A stretch of 64,000 nt of DNA, from the NCBI RefSeq assembly GCF_000340215.1, contig NW_006921534.1, positions 4,277,041 through 4,341,040 of the forward strand. The letters run 5' to 3'. Shown piece by piece: positions 23,042-32,319 of the stretch (positions within the stretch are counted from its first letter, which is position 1; the number at the start of each line of letters is the position of its first letter). Under the pieces are notes generated by a model. The model did no database searches and was not told where the DNA came from. It was given only the letters and a program-made list of their open reading frames with translations. The stretch comes from Pseudocercospora fijiensis CIRAD86. Its lineage: Eukaryota > Ascomycota > Dothideomycetes > Mycosphaerellales > Mycosphaerellaceae. The translations under genes and the position numbers were made by a program.

Positions 23042-23211
23042 TATTACGTATAGCGCAGTAGATTACTTACGTAATACTGTATTGCCGGCGGTTGAATTAG
23101 CTTCGTTGATTGCCTATATTCTGCTCTATTCTATAGTCTAATAAAATACAATGAAAATTCTTCAAGCCAAGAAGTCACGTGCTTGTCATGTGACTGAGCT
23201 GACGCGTCACA
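23042..23211 (-). repeat. Copia 5' LTR (right copy)
   Basis: 170 bp matching 9480-9649. Its right part keeps ancestral CACGTG and TCATGTGACTGAGCTGAC, while the left copy has TA-converted bases there. Its left part is RIP-converted. It ends 131 bp after the target duplication start region of the downstream gene's promoter, close to a coding start at 23348. Confidence 0.93.
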
Positions 23212-23216
23212 CGTCC
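23212..23216. repeat. Target site duplication CGTCC (right, copia)
   Basis: Identical to 9475-9479 and directly abutting the right LTR. Confidence 0.85.
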
Positions 23217-23347
23217 AAAGCCATCGGAAAAACTGCAGGCATGGGTGTCTCGTGGCAATCCAATCCGCGTCTCGCTGATTGTCTTTGCCATCTGGAACAT
23301 GACCATCTTTTATACGCTCAGGAATTTACTCCTGTCCTGACGCCAGG
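23217..23347 (+). promoter_or_regulatory. Right remnant of the split promoter
   Basis: 131 bp of unmutated DNA between the copia insertion and the flavocytochrome-like ATG. It has a CCAAT-like caatccaat near 23258 and a TATA-like ttttatac at 23308-23315. The RIP tract stops before it, inside the LTR. Confidence 0.5.
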
Positions 23348-24846
23348 ATGACTTCGGTAAATGGCGAAGAGCTGGCCAAGAACAATACAAAAGACTCCTG
23401 CTGGATAGCGATCAACGGTACAGTATGGGACGTAACATCCTTCCTCGAAAAACATCCCGGTGGAGCTAGCCTCATCCTAAAGCTAGCAGGTCAAGATGCC
23501 ACAGAAGCATACTCAACCTTTCACGACCTGGAACTCGTAGAAAAGACATTGGATCCCGGATCTCGAAAAGGCAGCATAGATGTCAACACAATCCCCAAAG
23601 CTCAACCTCCAACCAAGAAAGATGTCGAAATCTCAAAACCCTCCCGACCACCTCTCCGTTCCATGATCAACCTATCCGACTTCCAAAAACTCGCAGAAAA
23701 ACACATGACTCCTCTGGCATGGGCCTACGTATCCTCAGGCGCTGACAACGAGATCTCCATGAACGAAAACGCAGCAGCATACAGCCGCGTCTTCCTCCGA
23801 GGCAGAATCCTCCGCAAGATCGGGTCCTGCGATCTCAGCACAAAAATCTTAGGCCAGAAATCTTCGCTTCCAATCTACACCTCTCCAGTGGGATTGGGAA
23901 AACTCGTGCACCCGGACGGAGAATGCAACATCGCAAAAGCTGACGGGAAAGAGGGGATCATCCAAGTCGTGAATACTGTAAGCAGTATGTCGATCGAAGC
24001 GATTATGGACGCCAGGGTCTCGAAAGATCAACCTGTTTTCTGGCAATTGTATCTCGATCGAGATTTGGAGAAGAGTAAAGCTTTTGTGCAAAGAGTGGAG
24101 AAATGTGGTGTGAAGGCGATCTGGTTGACGGTAGATTCTCCCGTGACGGGGAATCGGGAACGCGACGAGAGATCGAAATCTGTAGACGAGTTGGAAGAGG
24201 AAGAGAATTTAGAGGAAGTCGTGAATAATATGAAGAGTGGTGGAACTGGAGTCGCGGCTTCGTATAATAGTTTTATTAACGGGGATGTGGATTGGGACAT
24301 TATTCGATGGCTGAGATCGATTACGACGTTGCCGGTTGTTGTCAAGGGAATCATGTGTGTGGAAGATGCGGTTGCTGCGTATGAGCATGGAGTGGATGGG
24401 ATTGTGCTGAGTACGTATATTGCCACTGAAAACCGCCTTGTGTGTGTGTACCTCGCTCGCTAATCATCGCTTCAGGCAATCACGGTGGTCGTTCGCAAGA
24501 TACCTCACAACCTCCATTGCTCACCCTCCTCGAAATTCGAAAATACGCTCCTCACATCATGGGCCGACGAATGCAAATCTTTGTGGACGGAGGCGTTCGA
24601 AGAGGCACGGATGTCCTCAAAGCTTTATGTCTAGGTGCAAACGCAGTAGGTATTGGTCGGCCAACTCTTTTCAGCCAGGCTGCTGGGTATGGTCATTATG
24701 GAATTCGAAGGATGATTCAGATTTTGAGAAAGGAATTGGAGACGAACATGGCTTTCCTTGGAGCCAGGAAGATTGAGGACTTGAGTCCTGCCATGTTGAA
24801 TACCAAGCTGCTTGAGAATTTGCTGGTGAGTTCGGCGAATCTTTGA
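23348..24846 (+). CDS. Flavocytochrome b2-like (FMN-dependent 2-hydroxyacid dehydrogenase)
   Basis: Two exons, 23348-24410 and 24476-24846, with a 65-bp intron that joins GIVLS to NHGGRS in frame; 477 residues. Residues 1-80 form a cytochrome b5 heme domain with axial-His motifs HPGG and FHDLE. Residues about 105-470 form the FMN (beta/alpha)8 barrel. The catalytic positions are present: Tyr in FWQLYLD, Asp in LTVDSPVTGNRERD, Lys in VVVKGIM, and His/Arg in SNHGGRS, with the phosphate site FVDGGVRRGTDVLKAL...GIGRP. Family members oxidise L-lactate or related 2-hydroxyacids and pass electrons to heme. Yeast Cyb2 has a long mitochondrial presequence. This protein starts directly at the b5 domain with no presequence, so a cytosolic or different location and a different acid substrate are possible. 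It lies next to a RIP-mutated transposon. Confidence 0.92.
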
Positions 24847-25029
24847 TAGATGTAGTAAACGGGGATGGGGAGACATTGCTTGTAACATGCAAACCAGAGT
24901 TCCGCTAACGTAGGTCTGCTCTATATTTATGCTCGAAAGGGTATCCTGCCAACAAAGTAATCCAACTCCTCGCTTGTACGCAACAATTGCTTGTGTCTAG
25001 ACTGTTCTTCTATCCATAGAATCAAAGTC

Positions 25030-26478
25030 TCAATTGCGATAATTTTCGCAACCAACGTGGAAAAGCTGTTGCTTGCCTCGAGCATCCAGGACCATGGCAG
25101 TGAGCCTACCACCTCCAACGCACCCGGAGTCCAAGCCTTTAGACCATCGATTGATCTGCAGACCAGCTTTGCTGTCGTGGCCGTAGATAACAACTTGTGG
25201 GTGAAGGCTGTTCTTCTTTTGTCCGAAAAAGTTTTTCCAAAAGCCAGTGAACCAAGTATCGGGCTCAGTTTGAGCAAGCATGTCGGAATCGGGTGCCTCA
25301 AAGCCGGTCAATGACAGCTTCTTGAAGATGCGATCATTGTACCAGCACCAAATATCATACCAGGGCTTTGCGTTCTTGGATGGCGCTCGCAACGCGGATG
25401 GGACGTGCGTTCGTCTATTAATCGATCGCATGTTCATCACAAAGTAGGGATCTTGCTTGTTGAGGCGTACTCCAGGCACAAGTCCTGCATGCACGACCAG
25501 CATATGCTCGGTAATGGGCGAATTCGATTTCCTCGTAGAGCCAGATGCCATAGGTAGAGCCGGGATGTGCAGCATTAGGGGCATTGCTTGTAAGTATTGG
25601 AGGTGGTGAGGTTGCAGCTGCTTGACGAGTGCAATATCCTTTGCCTTCCCTTTGCTTCCAGTGGCCTCTATGTCGTGAGCTCCTGCCATGTGAAGCTTTT
25701 TGGCCACGTGAAGCAGTCTGTCCTCATGGTTGCCGCGAACACTGGTAGCATTCAAGCGAATGAGTTCGTCCAGCACGCCGACATTGTCTGGTCCTTTGGT
25801 GACCACGTCTCCAACCAGTATCAGATGGTCTGTCTCCTCATTGTAGCCGGCCTTTTGGAGAAGCTCTAATAACTCCTTCTTGCAGCCATGAATATCGCCA
25901 ATGAAGACCAGCCTTCTCTCTCCGTTTGGATCGCAGTCACCCCCAGGTAGCAAGCTCGACTCAAGATATTGGATCCTAACCATGTCCTTCTCGCCATGAC
26001 CGCCTTTCGCGATGCCGTAGGTGCCACCTTCTTGAGAGACAAAGCCTTGCTTATAGGCCCATTCCTCGGCTAAGCGAGGCTGAATGAATCGGGACCATAT
26101 ATAGTAGGAAGCTGTAGCCAGCAGTATGAGCAATGCGATCATTCTGCGGAAGCGGCGCGAGGCAGAGAGGTGGCGGAGGCTGTTCGGGCAGCTCTTGTCG
26201 TCGTCCAAGTCGCAAAAGCCAAGATGTCGCTCGTCGTCTGCACCATATAAATCTGCGTCGTGGTCGCCGGTGTCCTTCTCACTCCGCCAGCGATTGTTGA
26301 CTTGGTTGATCAAAAGTTGTTTCTCCTCCCCGCGCGGTGACGTGGTAACTTCGTATGGCGCCGATCCATCAACCACCGATGTCCTGTTCCTGTCCTGTCC
26401 TTTCCTCTTTGATTCTTCTGCCAGCAGCCTTGCCTTGAGATCGGTCAGCGACTCTTCGTCGTCCTCACTGTGCCTCAT
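25030..26478 (-). CDS. PPN2: Membrane-anchored PPP-type phosphatase, Ppn2-like
   Basis: 482 residues from the ATG at 26478, no intron. The N-terminal 140 residues are charged and cytosolic-looking. One transmembrane helix follows (MIALLILLATASYYIW, near 150), then a calcineurin-like metallophosphatase domain. Metal-ligand motifs are in order: GDIHG, GDVVTKGP, GNHED, VVHAGLVPG and YGHDSKAGL. The type II topology and motif spacing resemble yeast Ppn2 (YNL217W), the zinc-dependent vacuolar endopolyphosphatase that cuts inorganic polyphosphate. The substrate is inferred from that similarity. The frame stays open to 26637, but that part translates a heptamer repeat and is probably leader. The 3' end faces the flavocytochrome-like gene at 183 bp. 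Confidence 0.82.
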   Translation of the reverse strand: MRHSEDDEESLTDLKARLLAEESKRKGQDRNRTSVVDGSAPYEVTTSPRGEEKQLLINQVNNRWRSEKDTGDHDADLYGADDERHLGFCDLDDDKSCPNSLRHLSASRRFRRMIALLILLATASYYIWSRFIQPRLAEEWAYKQGFVSQEGGTYGIAKGGHGEKDMVRIQYLESSLLPGGDCDPNGERRLVFIGDIHGCKKELLELLQKAGYNEETDHLILVGDVVTKGPDNVGVLDELIRLNATSVRGNHEDRLLHVAKKLHMAGAHDIEATGSKGKAKDIALVKQLQPHHLQYLQAMPLMLHIPALPMASGSTRKSNSPITEHMLVVHAGLVPGVRLNKQDPYFVMNMRSINRRTHVPSALRAPSKNAKPWYDIWCWYNDRIFKKLSLTGFEAPDSDMLAQTEPDTWFTGFWKNFFGQKKNSLHPQVVIYGHDSKAGLQINRWSKGLDSGCVGGGRLTAMVLDARGKQQLFHVGCENYRN

Positions 26479-27253
26479 ATCGCCTGCTGCCTGCTGCCTG
26501 CTGCCTGCTGCCTGCTGCCTGCTCCCCGAGTCTGCAAATTCCGTAGAATGGCGCAAAATGACGAGCGTGATACCTACGCGATAGGGAAGCTCAGGTGAAT
26601 ACGCTCTGCATTGTGAAGAGTGCGAGCGAGCGAGCAAGCAACTACCAATACGTGGGGGAATGCCGCAAGGGAAAGTCCGTACGTGACGTTTGAGGAAGGC
26701 AGCATCTGACGCAGAGCACGTGGCAGGAAACCACGCTTTGCCAGAAGCAGGATCTGAGGTGGAGTCATGATCATCACCTTGGCTTCACTACAGTATACTG
26801 CCAAGCGTCATGAGCTTGGATCTTGAGATCGCAAGACAAGATGGCTTACTGTCCATCGCCAGCCTTTCGTCAGCTCAACAAATCCCGAGCTCACTGGACC
26901 ACAAGCTGGTCCGGCGAAACTAGTCAAAACAAAGAGTGCCACCACGTTGCCGCGACGGCCGGAGCATTGCTCATAATGGCGCTGATGAACGTCCTCCGAG
27001 GAAGCGTCCGACCAGCAGGCCCCGGAATGAGGCGTCGAGCATTGCATGGCTCTAGTGAGCATGCGGACGAATTACCGTCATCCAATGATGAATCGTGTCT
27101 TACTCTGCGCATCTACATTCTCAGTGCTGCCGAAAGATCTAATCCTGGTCGAACGTGTGCCATACACAACGATTGTCCATTGTACCAAATCTTGTACACT
27201 GCCAATGATATGACCTCAATGCTAACATCTACTGCTATTATACTTGGCCAAAC
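26479..27253. other. Intergenic with heptamer repeat
   Basis: Promoter and leader of the phosphatase gene, including the CCTGCTG tandem repeat at 26483-26523. Open frames at 26808-27272 on both strands overlap one another and show no family features. Confidence 0.5.
26483..26523 (-). repeat. CCTGCTG heptamer tandem repeat
   Basis: Nearly six perfect 7-bp units end five bases upstream of the predicted phosphatase start codon, so they lie in its transcript leader. If translation began at the upstream ATG they would encode Gln/Ala/Gly/Ser repeats. Confidence 0.85.
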
Positions 27254-28126
27254 TCACATCCTACTGTGGTAGATCAAGCAAACCTGTTCCTCCAGTAGAT
27301 CGCGTTGAAATTGAGTTGGTACCATATGTAAAAGAGGCGGGCTAGTCGTCACGAAGACCGTGAACGCAGAAGGCGAGGTGAAAGAAGGTGCATCAGGCTG
27401 GACAGATCCGTCGTTTGCCTGCGAATGGTCATGCGATGGGCCCGCGGGAGGAGGAGACTGTAACAGCCAGAGAATGTCAGCTAGGCCATACATTGGGCGA
27501 GCGAAACTACTCACCAGAGGACAGCACACAGTTGAAACTTCAGAAAGCTCGAGTACTCTTTTAGTAAACGAGAAGATTCTTCACGACCGTATGGCGGTAC
27601 AAGATGCAGGATCCTGTTCCGAGAGCGTTGCTTTTGCATCCAGCAGTCTTCTTGCACAAACCAGAGCATCCCGTTCAGCTATTATTATCTTTAAAGTAGG
27701 TCGAGGACTTCAAGACGGCGATACCCGGCTTGGGTTTCCCACCTGGGCAGTCACGCAGCATAGGTCGATGGCCGTTATGCATGATATGTCGTAATACGTG
27801 AATGATTCGCTCGGATCCTGCTTGATCTCTTTCGTGAGAGCAGCAGGATACAAGTAGCAGGAAGTGGAATCGACTGCGAAGCTTTTACACAAGCTGGTCG
27901 ACTCGCTAAGAGCGCCGCATTGCGCTAGAACTTCAAGGCTTTTCTGCGAGGAGCCAAAGATAGTCGGCAATATTCGTGTTCCCTTGACGCCGCAAAGATT
28001 AGATTGTCGTTCGATCAGTTCTCCTTTCGCGGCGGCGTCGACTCCTGACGCGAAATCTGTAGCCAGTGATGCAGCCACAGCCACGAGCGATAGAACTTGC
28101 ATGTTGGCTGTGAAGGAATGTTGCAT
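27254..28126 (-). CDS. Secreted Cys-rich protein with two tandem modules, frame-broken
   Basis: Family not named; it resembles PAN/apple-like fungal secreted proteins. The first exon runs from 28126 (MQHS; the ATG at 28102 is also possible) to about 27725. It has a hydrophobic signal (MQVLSLVAVAASLATDFASG) and a Cys module with LCKSFAVDSTSCYLY followed by SFTYYDISCITAIDLCC. In phase after a short intron (acceptor at 27651, donor at 27724 or 27742), 27650-27561 encodes a second copy, GCKSNALGTGSCILYR. The matching end of that second copy (SFTKRVLELSEVSTVCC, same 17-residue length) is shifted by one base from its start. A good intron (27458-27514, GTGAGT to TTACAG) then leads to a Ser/Pro/Thr-rich tail ending at 27254. 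Either the gene is a recent pseudogene or the sequence has a one-base error. An intact first exon alone would give a 139-residue secreted protein ending at 27710. Confidence 0.55.
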
Positions 28127-28875
28127 AAAGTTTGCCTTGTCCTCGAGCATGAGAAAGGCCTCGCCCTCTAAGCTTCGCCCCTCGATAACCTCGTTGTGGC
28201 GAGATCTACACTCTCCTCCTTACATCAGGCGAGGACTGTGCCGTGCCATGAATGCCATGATCCCAAATTGCTCTCCCGCGACCCGTCTCTTGGCATTCAT
28301 GTCCTCTTTATGTCTGAGACCGGCTCACGTTGGTATCCATGACTGCACCAGATCGTTCAGACCTGTCTCCTGCCTATAGATTCCAGCCTGTTGCATGGGA
28401 GGACCAATCGTTGAAACTCGGTCCACAGTCCGCGTCTCATGCCCCAGCGTCGAGCAGGCCTAGACGCAACGGCAAGGTGAGATCTGGCCTTGGCGGAGAA
28501 TGTATAAGCTTCAATACTAGCAAAAGCAGGGAGCTTGCCGGTCTCCAGTGCGTTCCGGCACTAGACGCGAGGGGCAACGCGATTGTGGTATCGATCATTG
28601 CTACCATTTAATCGCACTACAAGTAGCTTCCGGGTATGGCCCCGGCGCCAGATAGTGCTGGGCAATGCATACCAATCCATTGCCTGGGATGATCGATCCA
28701 GAATAAGCCATTGCACGGCGAGGAGAGGTTGAAAGAGTATCACACCCAATCAGCCCCGACTCCCGTCTGCAATTGGAGGTCGTAGATCAGACGCTGGAGC
28801 TTAATCTGTTCAGTGTGTGTATGTGTTGTGGTGCTCCGATCATGGAGGGGTGCATGAGGATCTCGCAAGTGAAGT
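28127..28875. other. Intergenic
   Basis: Between the start of the secreted Cys-rich gene and the stop of the rhodopsin-like gene, both on the minus strand. No supported gene. Confidence 0.5.
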
Positions 28876-30150
28876 CTACACGACTGGTCCATATCTTGAG
28901 CGATATGCCTCACGATTAGTCTCAAGATCGAAGTCCATTGACCAAGGCTTGAACTGTCGCGGCCGTGGGCACTCGGTCCAAACGACCTTATCTTCGCTGA
29001 TACCCGTTCGGGACTTGCTTGTTGTCGAGGCAGAACATGGGTCCAAAGTGGCTAATGTGACTGGATCGCTCGGGACATAGATCCTGTCTAATCGGGGCAA
29101 ACTCGAACTAACGTTGTTCGTAGGACGGCCGCACATGCGGTTGACGCTTTTGCCACATGCCTTGAAAACGGGCTTCACGGTAGGGATGGTGCCGAAAATG
29201 ATGATGAACCAAGTCTCAGTCCTGTTCACGGTTAGCACATGGGCATGTCGATTGTAGAGACAACGCACAAAACCCAGATTACGTATCTAGCATAATGACC
29301 GTAAAGCTCCAACACTGCACCTAGCGACACCATTTTGAGGATCCCGGCCATACCAGCGATAATGCCTCCGCCCAAGATGCAGCAGACGCCGATTCGGAGC
29401 GGCAGAGATAGCTTTAGAAGTGGACGAATGATGAATATTGCTGGATAGATAGCGAGTGAGAAGTCTGAGGCTGCGCCTACGCTCCCGGAGATATATCCGA
29501 ACTTGCGGTTGAAGAACATCAAATTGCATGTTCCAGGCACTGTAATATCCCAGAGTTTCCTGACCGGCGAGCATTGATTCAACATGATTATCAAGTGCGC
29601 GGCCAGGATTAGTGCTTGAATGGCTCCAATAGCGTACAGCAATATCTTCCATGGCCGATGTATCTGCCCCTGCAGGGTAAGGAGGAGAGCTATAACAGCG
29701 AATCGTCCGAAGATCATGCTTATTAAGGCGGTCAACCCCGAAATTCTGGGATGGTGCTACTGTAAGTCACTGCGCCCGCGTTCAGACCCAAACACTTACA
29801 CTGTAGGCAGAATGAGGGCCCTCAGACCTGGAATAATGTCGCCAGATTCCGGATGGAAAGTATCTGCTTGGCAATAGCCAACCGTGATCGCAATTTGAGC
29901 TGTGAATGCGGCAGTCTGATCAAGGTAAGCAGTGTTTCTCCGTGTAGAGTAGAAGACTTACGAGTGCTACAGTCACCCAGAAGAAGTCCCATCTGATTCC
30001 TCCAAAGACGGCAGAATGCTCTCTTGAATGCTCACGCGAGGCGTAGCAAGCTCTCAAGATATAGAGCGTCGTGGCGATTCCGGCCCATGTCCAAGTGACG
30101 GCCAGTAGTACGTCGCCGCCGTTACCAAACAGGAGTCTGCTGAGCGCCAT
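28876..30150 (-). CDS. Seven-helix fungal rhodopsin-domain membrane protein
   Basis: Four exons, 30150-29962, 29915-29800, 29745-29269 and 29221-28876, give 375 residues. Introns of 46, 54 and 47 bp have GTAAGT, GTAAGT and GTGCGT donors; the last has a clear CTAAC branch. Hydrophobic helices appear in order: VLLAVTWTWAGIATTLYIL, WDFFWVTVALTAAFTAQIAI, the TALISMIFGRFAVIALLL helix, ILLYAIGAIQALILAAHLIIM, ASDFSLAIYPAIFII, LRIGVCCILGGGIIAGMAGI, and YVIWVLTETWFIIIFGTIP. The CSPVRKLWD motif with a later Cys, and the SDF...YP block, fit the fungal SAT4/PTH11-like rhodopsin superfamily, whose members are mostly uncharacterised plasma-membrane proteins. The C-terminal 90 residues are a soluble Ser/Thr/Pro-rich tail. 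Ligand and signalling partner are unknown. Confidence 0.88.
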
Positions 30151-30792
30151 GGTGACACTTCATTGAGAGAGGACCGCGCAGCGGGAGGTGGAGACTCGGT
30201 TGAATCTCATCTAGAGCCTAGAGGAGCGGACAGGAAGTTAGAAACGATATGCTGAGAATCTGACTCGATTGAAGGCTCGGCTCCAAGGTGGTCCAGTGGT
30301 ACTCCATGCTCATGTAGATTGACGCAAGGCATACCATGTCCAACGGAAGTATATGTCTAATTGGCAGAGCGGATGGTGTATTATATACATCTCGAAATGA
30401 CTCCATGGCGGCTCATTTGGAGCCCAAAAATTCACATCGTAGGCAGCGCACTCGGTGGGACGATTCTGCTCAAACTGATCTCCGACGACAAGTGGATGGA
30501 AACACGGAGAATGAATGGTGGCAGAGAGTTGACGGGCATGGGGATGATGGAGTTTGGAAGCTTGAAAGATTGAGGCCTCGGCCCGTCGGCAAGGGTCAAA
30601 AGCTGCCGTGTAAGGAACGTGGACACAGCATAGCTGTACGGGCAGTGGTGTCGTGGCACGACGGACATAAGCAGCATTTTGCCTTTCCACGGGCTCCTAT
30701 CTGATCCTTGGCATGTGCCCGACATCCAAAAATTGCCTACTCGCCTTCCATTATGGAATGATTATTCACGAGACACTCCTCTGACTTCGACC
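30151..30792. other. Intergenic
   Basis: Promoter of the rhodopsin-like gene and 3' region of the enoyl-CoA isomerase gene. Short frames at 30310-30725 overlap on both strands and lack domains. Confidence 0.5.
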
Positions 30793-31671
30793 TCACAACT
30801 TCGCCTTGCCCTTAGCATTCCCCTTCTCCTTCTCCCACTCCACGACCCTCCTCAAGCTCCCCTCATCCTCCCTCCTAACCCGCTCCTGGATCTTTGCTTC
30901 CCTACCATGTTCATCCCCCCAATTCTCACGTTCCAACAACTCCACCGTCTCCCGCCACATCTCTCTCTTCAACTCTCCATAAACACTCCTCCCCGTCGCC
31001 CCAGGCTGCGCCTTCTTCACCAACATAAACTCATCCACCAATTTCAACCCCTCCTCAACACCCCCAAGCGAATCCACAATCCCCGCCTCCAAAGCCTCAA
31101 GAGCCTTAAACCGATACGCCTCCAAAACCATCTTCCTCAAAACCGTCCCGTTCAATTTCATCCGAAACACAGCAGTCATAGGCGGCCTCAAAGGAGCTCC
31201 CAACTCAATCTCATTCAGACACAAGTACCCTTTATGAGGATTCATAATCCTATAATCATGCATCATAGCCAACATCAATCCCCCAGCAAACGCATGACCA
31301 TTAATGACCGCGACCGTAGGCATGGGATACGTTAAGAACCTTTTCCACAAAGCATAAAGTCGATCCGGCATGTAACCTCCGCTAAAAGTCGCGTGCTCGA
31401 TGTCCATGCCATTGGAGTAGAATTTTGGGATTGAGGAGGTTGTCATGACGACGCCTGGAGGATAGCGATGTTGGATGATATCGAGGGCAAGATGTAACGT
31501 CTTGCAGAACGCTGTAACGAGACGGTTGTCCGGGGCGTTGGTGAAAGTGAGGAGGTAGACCTTTGGTTGTGGTTCGGTGCAGATAATCTGGCCTTTGCCG
31601 CCGATACCAATGTCTTTCTCGCCTCGGATGGGAAGGTCGAAGAGGATTGACGAGGGAGCAGGTTTGGCCAT
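30793..31671 (-). CDS. Peroxisomal enoyl-CoA hydratase/isomerase family protein
   Basis: 292 residues, single exon. This is the crotonase fold: an oxyanion-hole block around SNGMDIEH (near 88), then INGHAFAGGLMLAMMHDYRI (near 124), then LNEIELGAPLRPPM. The Glu in NEIELG is at the position of the catalytic Glu of delta3,delta2-enoyl-CoA isomerases. The last three residues are AKL, a type 1 peroxisomal targeting signal. It therefore probably moves double bonds during beta-oxidation of unsaturated fatty acids in peroxisomes (Eci1-like). The C-terminus before AKL is a highly charged helix rich in Glu/Arg/Lys. The hydratase versus isomerase assignment is inference. Confidence 0.88.
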   Translation of the reverse strand: MAKPAPSSILFDLPIRGEKDIGIGGKGQIICTEPQPKVYLLTFTNAPDNRLVTAFCKTLHLALDIIQHRYPPGVVMTTSSIPKFYSNGMDIEHATFSGGYMPDRLYALWKRFLTYPMPTVAVINGHAFAGGLMLAMMHDYRIMNPHKGYLCLNEIELGAPLRPPMTAVFRMKLNGTVLRKMVLEAYRFKALEALEAGIVDSLGGVEEGLKLVDEFMLVKKAQPGATGRSVYGELKREMWRETVELLERENWGDEHGREAKIQERVRREDEGSLRRVVEWEKEKGNAKGKAKL

Positions 31672-32319
31672 TGTATCGAGATCTGATGAATTGGAGATAT
31701 TGATCGATGCTGTTTCTTTTGATTTGTTTCTGAAGCCGTGAAAAGTCTCAGTCTATAGCTGATGTATCGAATCTGTTGCGTAGATATTAGTGTACTCCAG
31801 CTCTCTTCTGTTGCGTTGCCCGAACGAATGGATAATTTATTCCCATTCGGACTGCAGCAAGCTGCGCTTAGCAGACCAATCTAGATTCAGTTGATGATTT
31901 ATTGATGGTGAAGGTGTCTATTCTTGTACATTGTGCAGGTGTGAGAGCGTTGACACTGACACATCGAGACATTTGAGTTTGATCACGGATCAGCAACCGA
32001 GGCAACCGCGGATTTGGCCGCCTCCTGCCAGTCTGATCAACATCAGTGCAAGATTCAGGAATCAGAATGCACAGCAAGCAATAATAGCGAAACGAAAGCC
32101 ATTGGAGAGTCCGAAGAGAACTCCTTGTATGAGAGTCTGAGCGAGACAGACTCTCTACACGTACTTTCTACAAGAAGCATTTGTCTCATTGCACCTTCCG
32201 CTTGGGAGTGCCGTCACTGTTGCATGTCACGGCTGCGATAATACAGAAACAGACTAGGACCCTTCAACGCCTTCGCTTGTATGCATTCACTTTATAAATC
32301 GAGATGTTGGTTGAACCTC
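31672..32319. other. Intergenic
   Basis: Promoter of the isomerase gene and 3' region of the F-box/WD40 gene. No family-like frame is visible. Confidence 0.5.

Larger units (their letters stand above)
9480..23211 (-). mobile_element. Ty1/copia LTR retrotransposon, RIP-mutated, with nested insertion
   Basis: The element is bounded by two 170-bp direct repeats (9480-9649 and 23042-23211) and a CGTCC target duplication. It reads on the minus strand. Without the nested chromovirus it measures about 6.5 kb. Next to the right (5') LTR is an initiator tRNA-Met anticodon-loop type primer site; next to the left (3') LTR is a purine tract (AAGGGGG on the minus strand). The degraded polyprotein has copia order: gag, protease, integrase, reverse transcriptase, RNase H. 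Every domain is broken by stop codons of the TAG/TAA type produced by C-to-T and G-to-A changes in CpA/TpG context, the signature of RIP. No open frame survives, so the copy is dead. Confidence 0.93.

Noticed and set aside
9500..23150. AT-rich block as a possible centromere or mitochondrial insertion
   Set aside because: LTRs, target duplications and retrotransposon domains explain it, and the AT bias follows RIP dinucleotide context.
23151..23351. Small open frame overlapping the flavocytochrome start
   Set aside because: It begins inside the copia LTR and ends at the next gene's start; no family features.
28330..28611. Plus-strand frame between the secreted and rhodopsin-like genes
   Set aside because: No signal, domain or composition support; likely chance.
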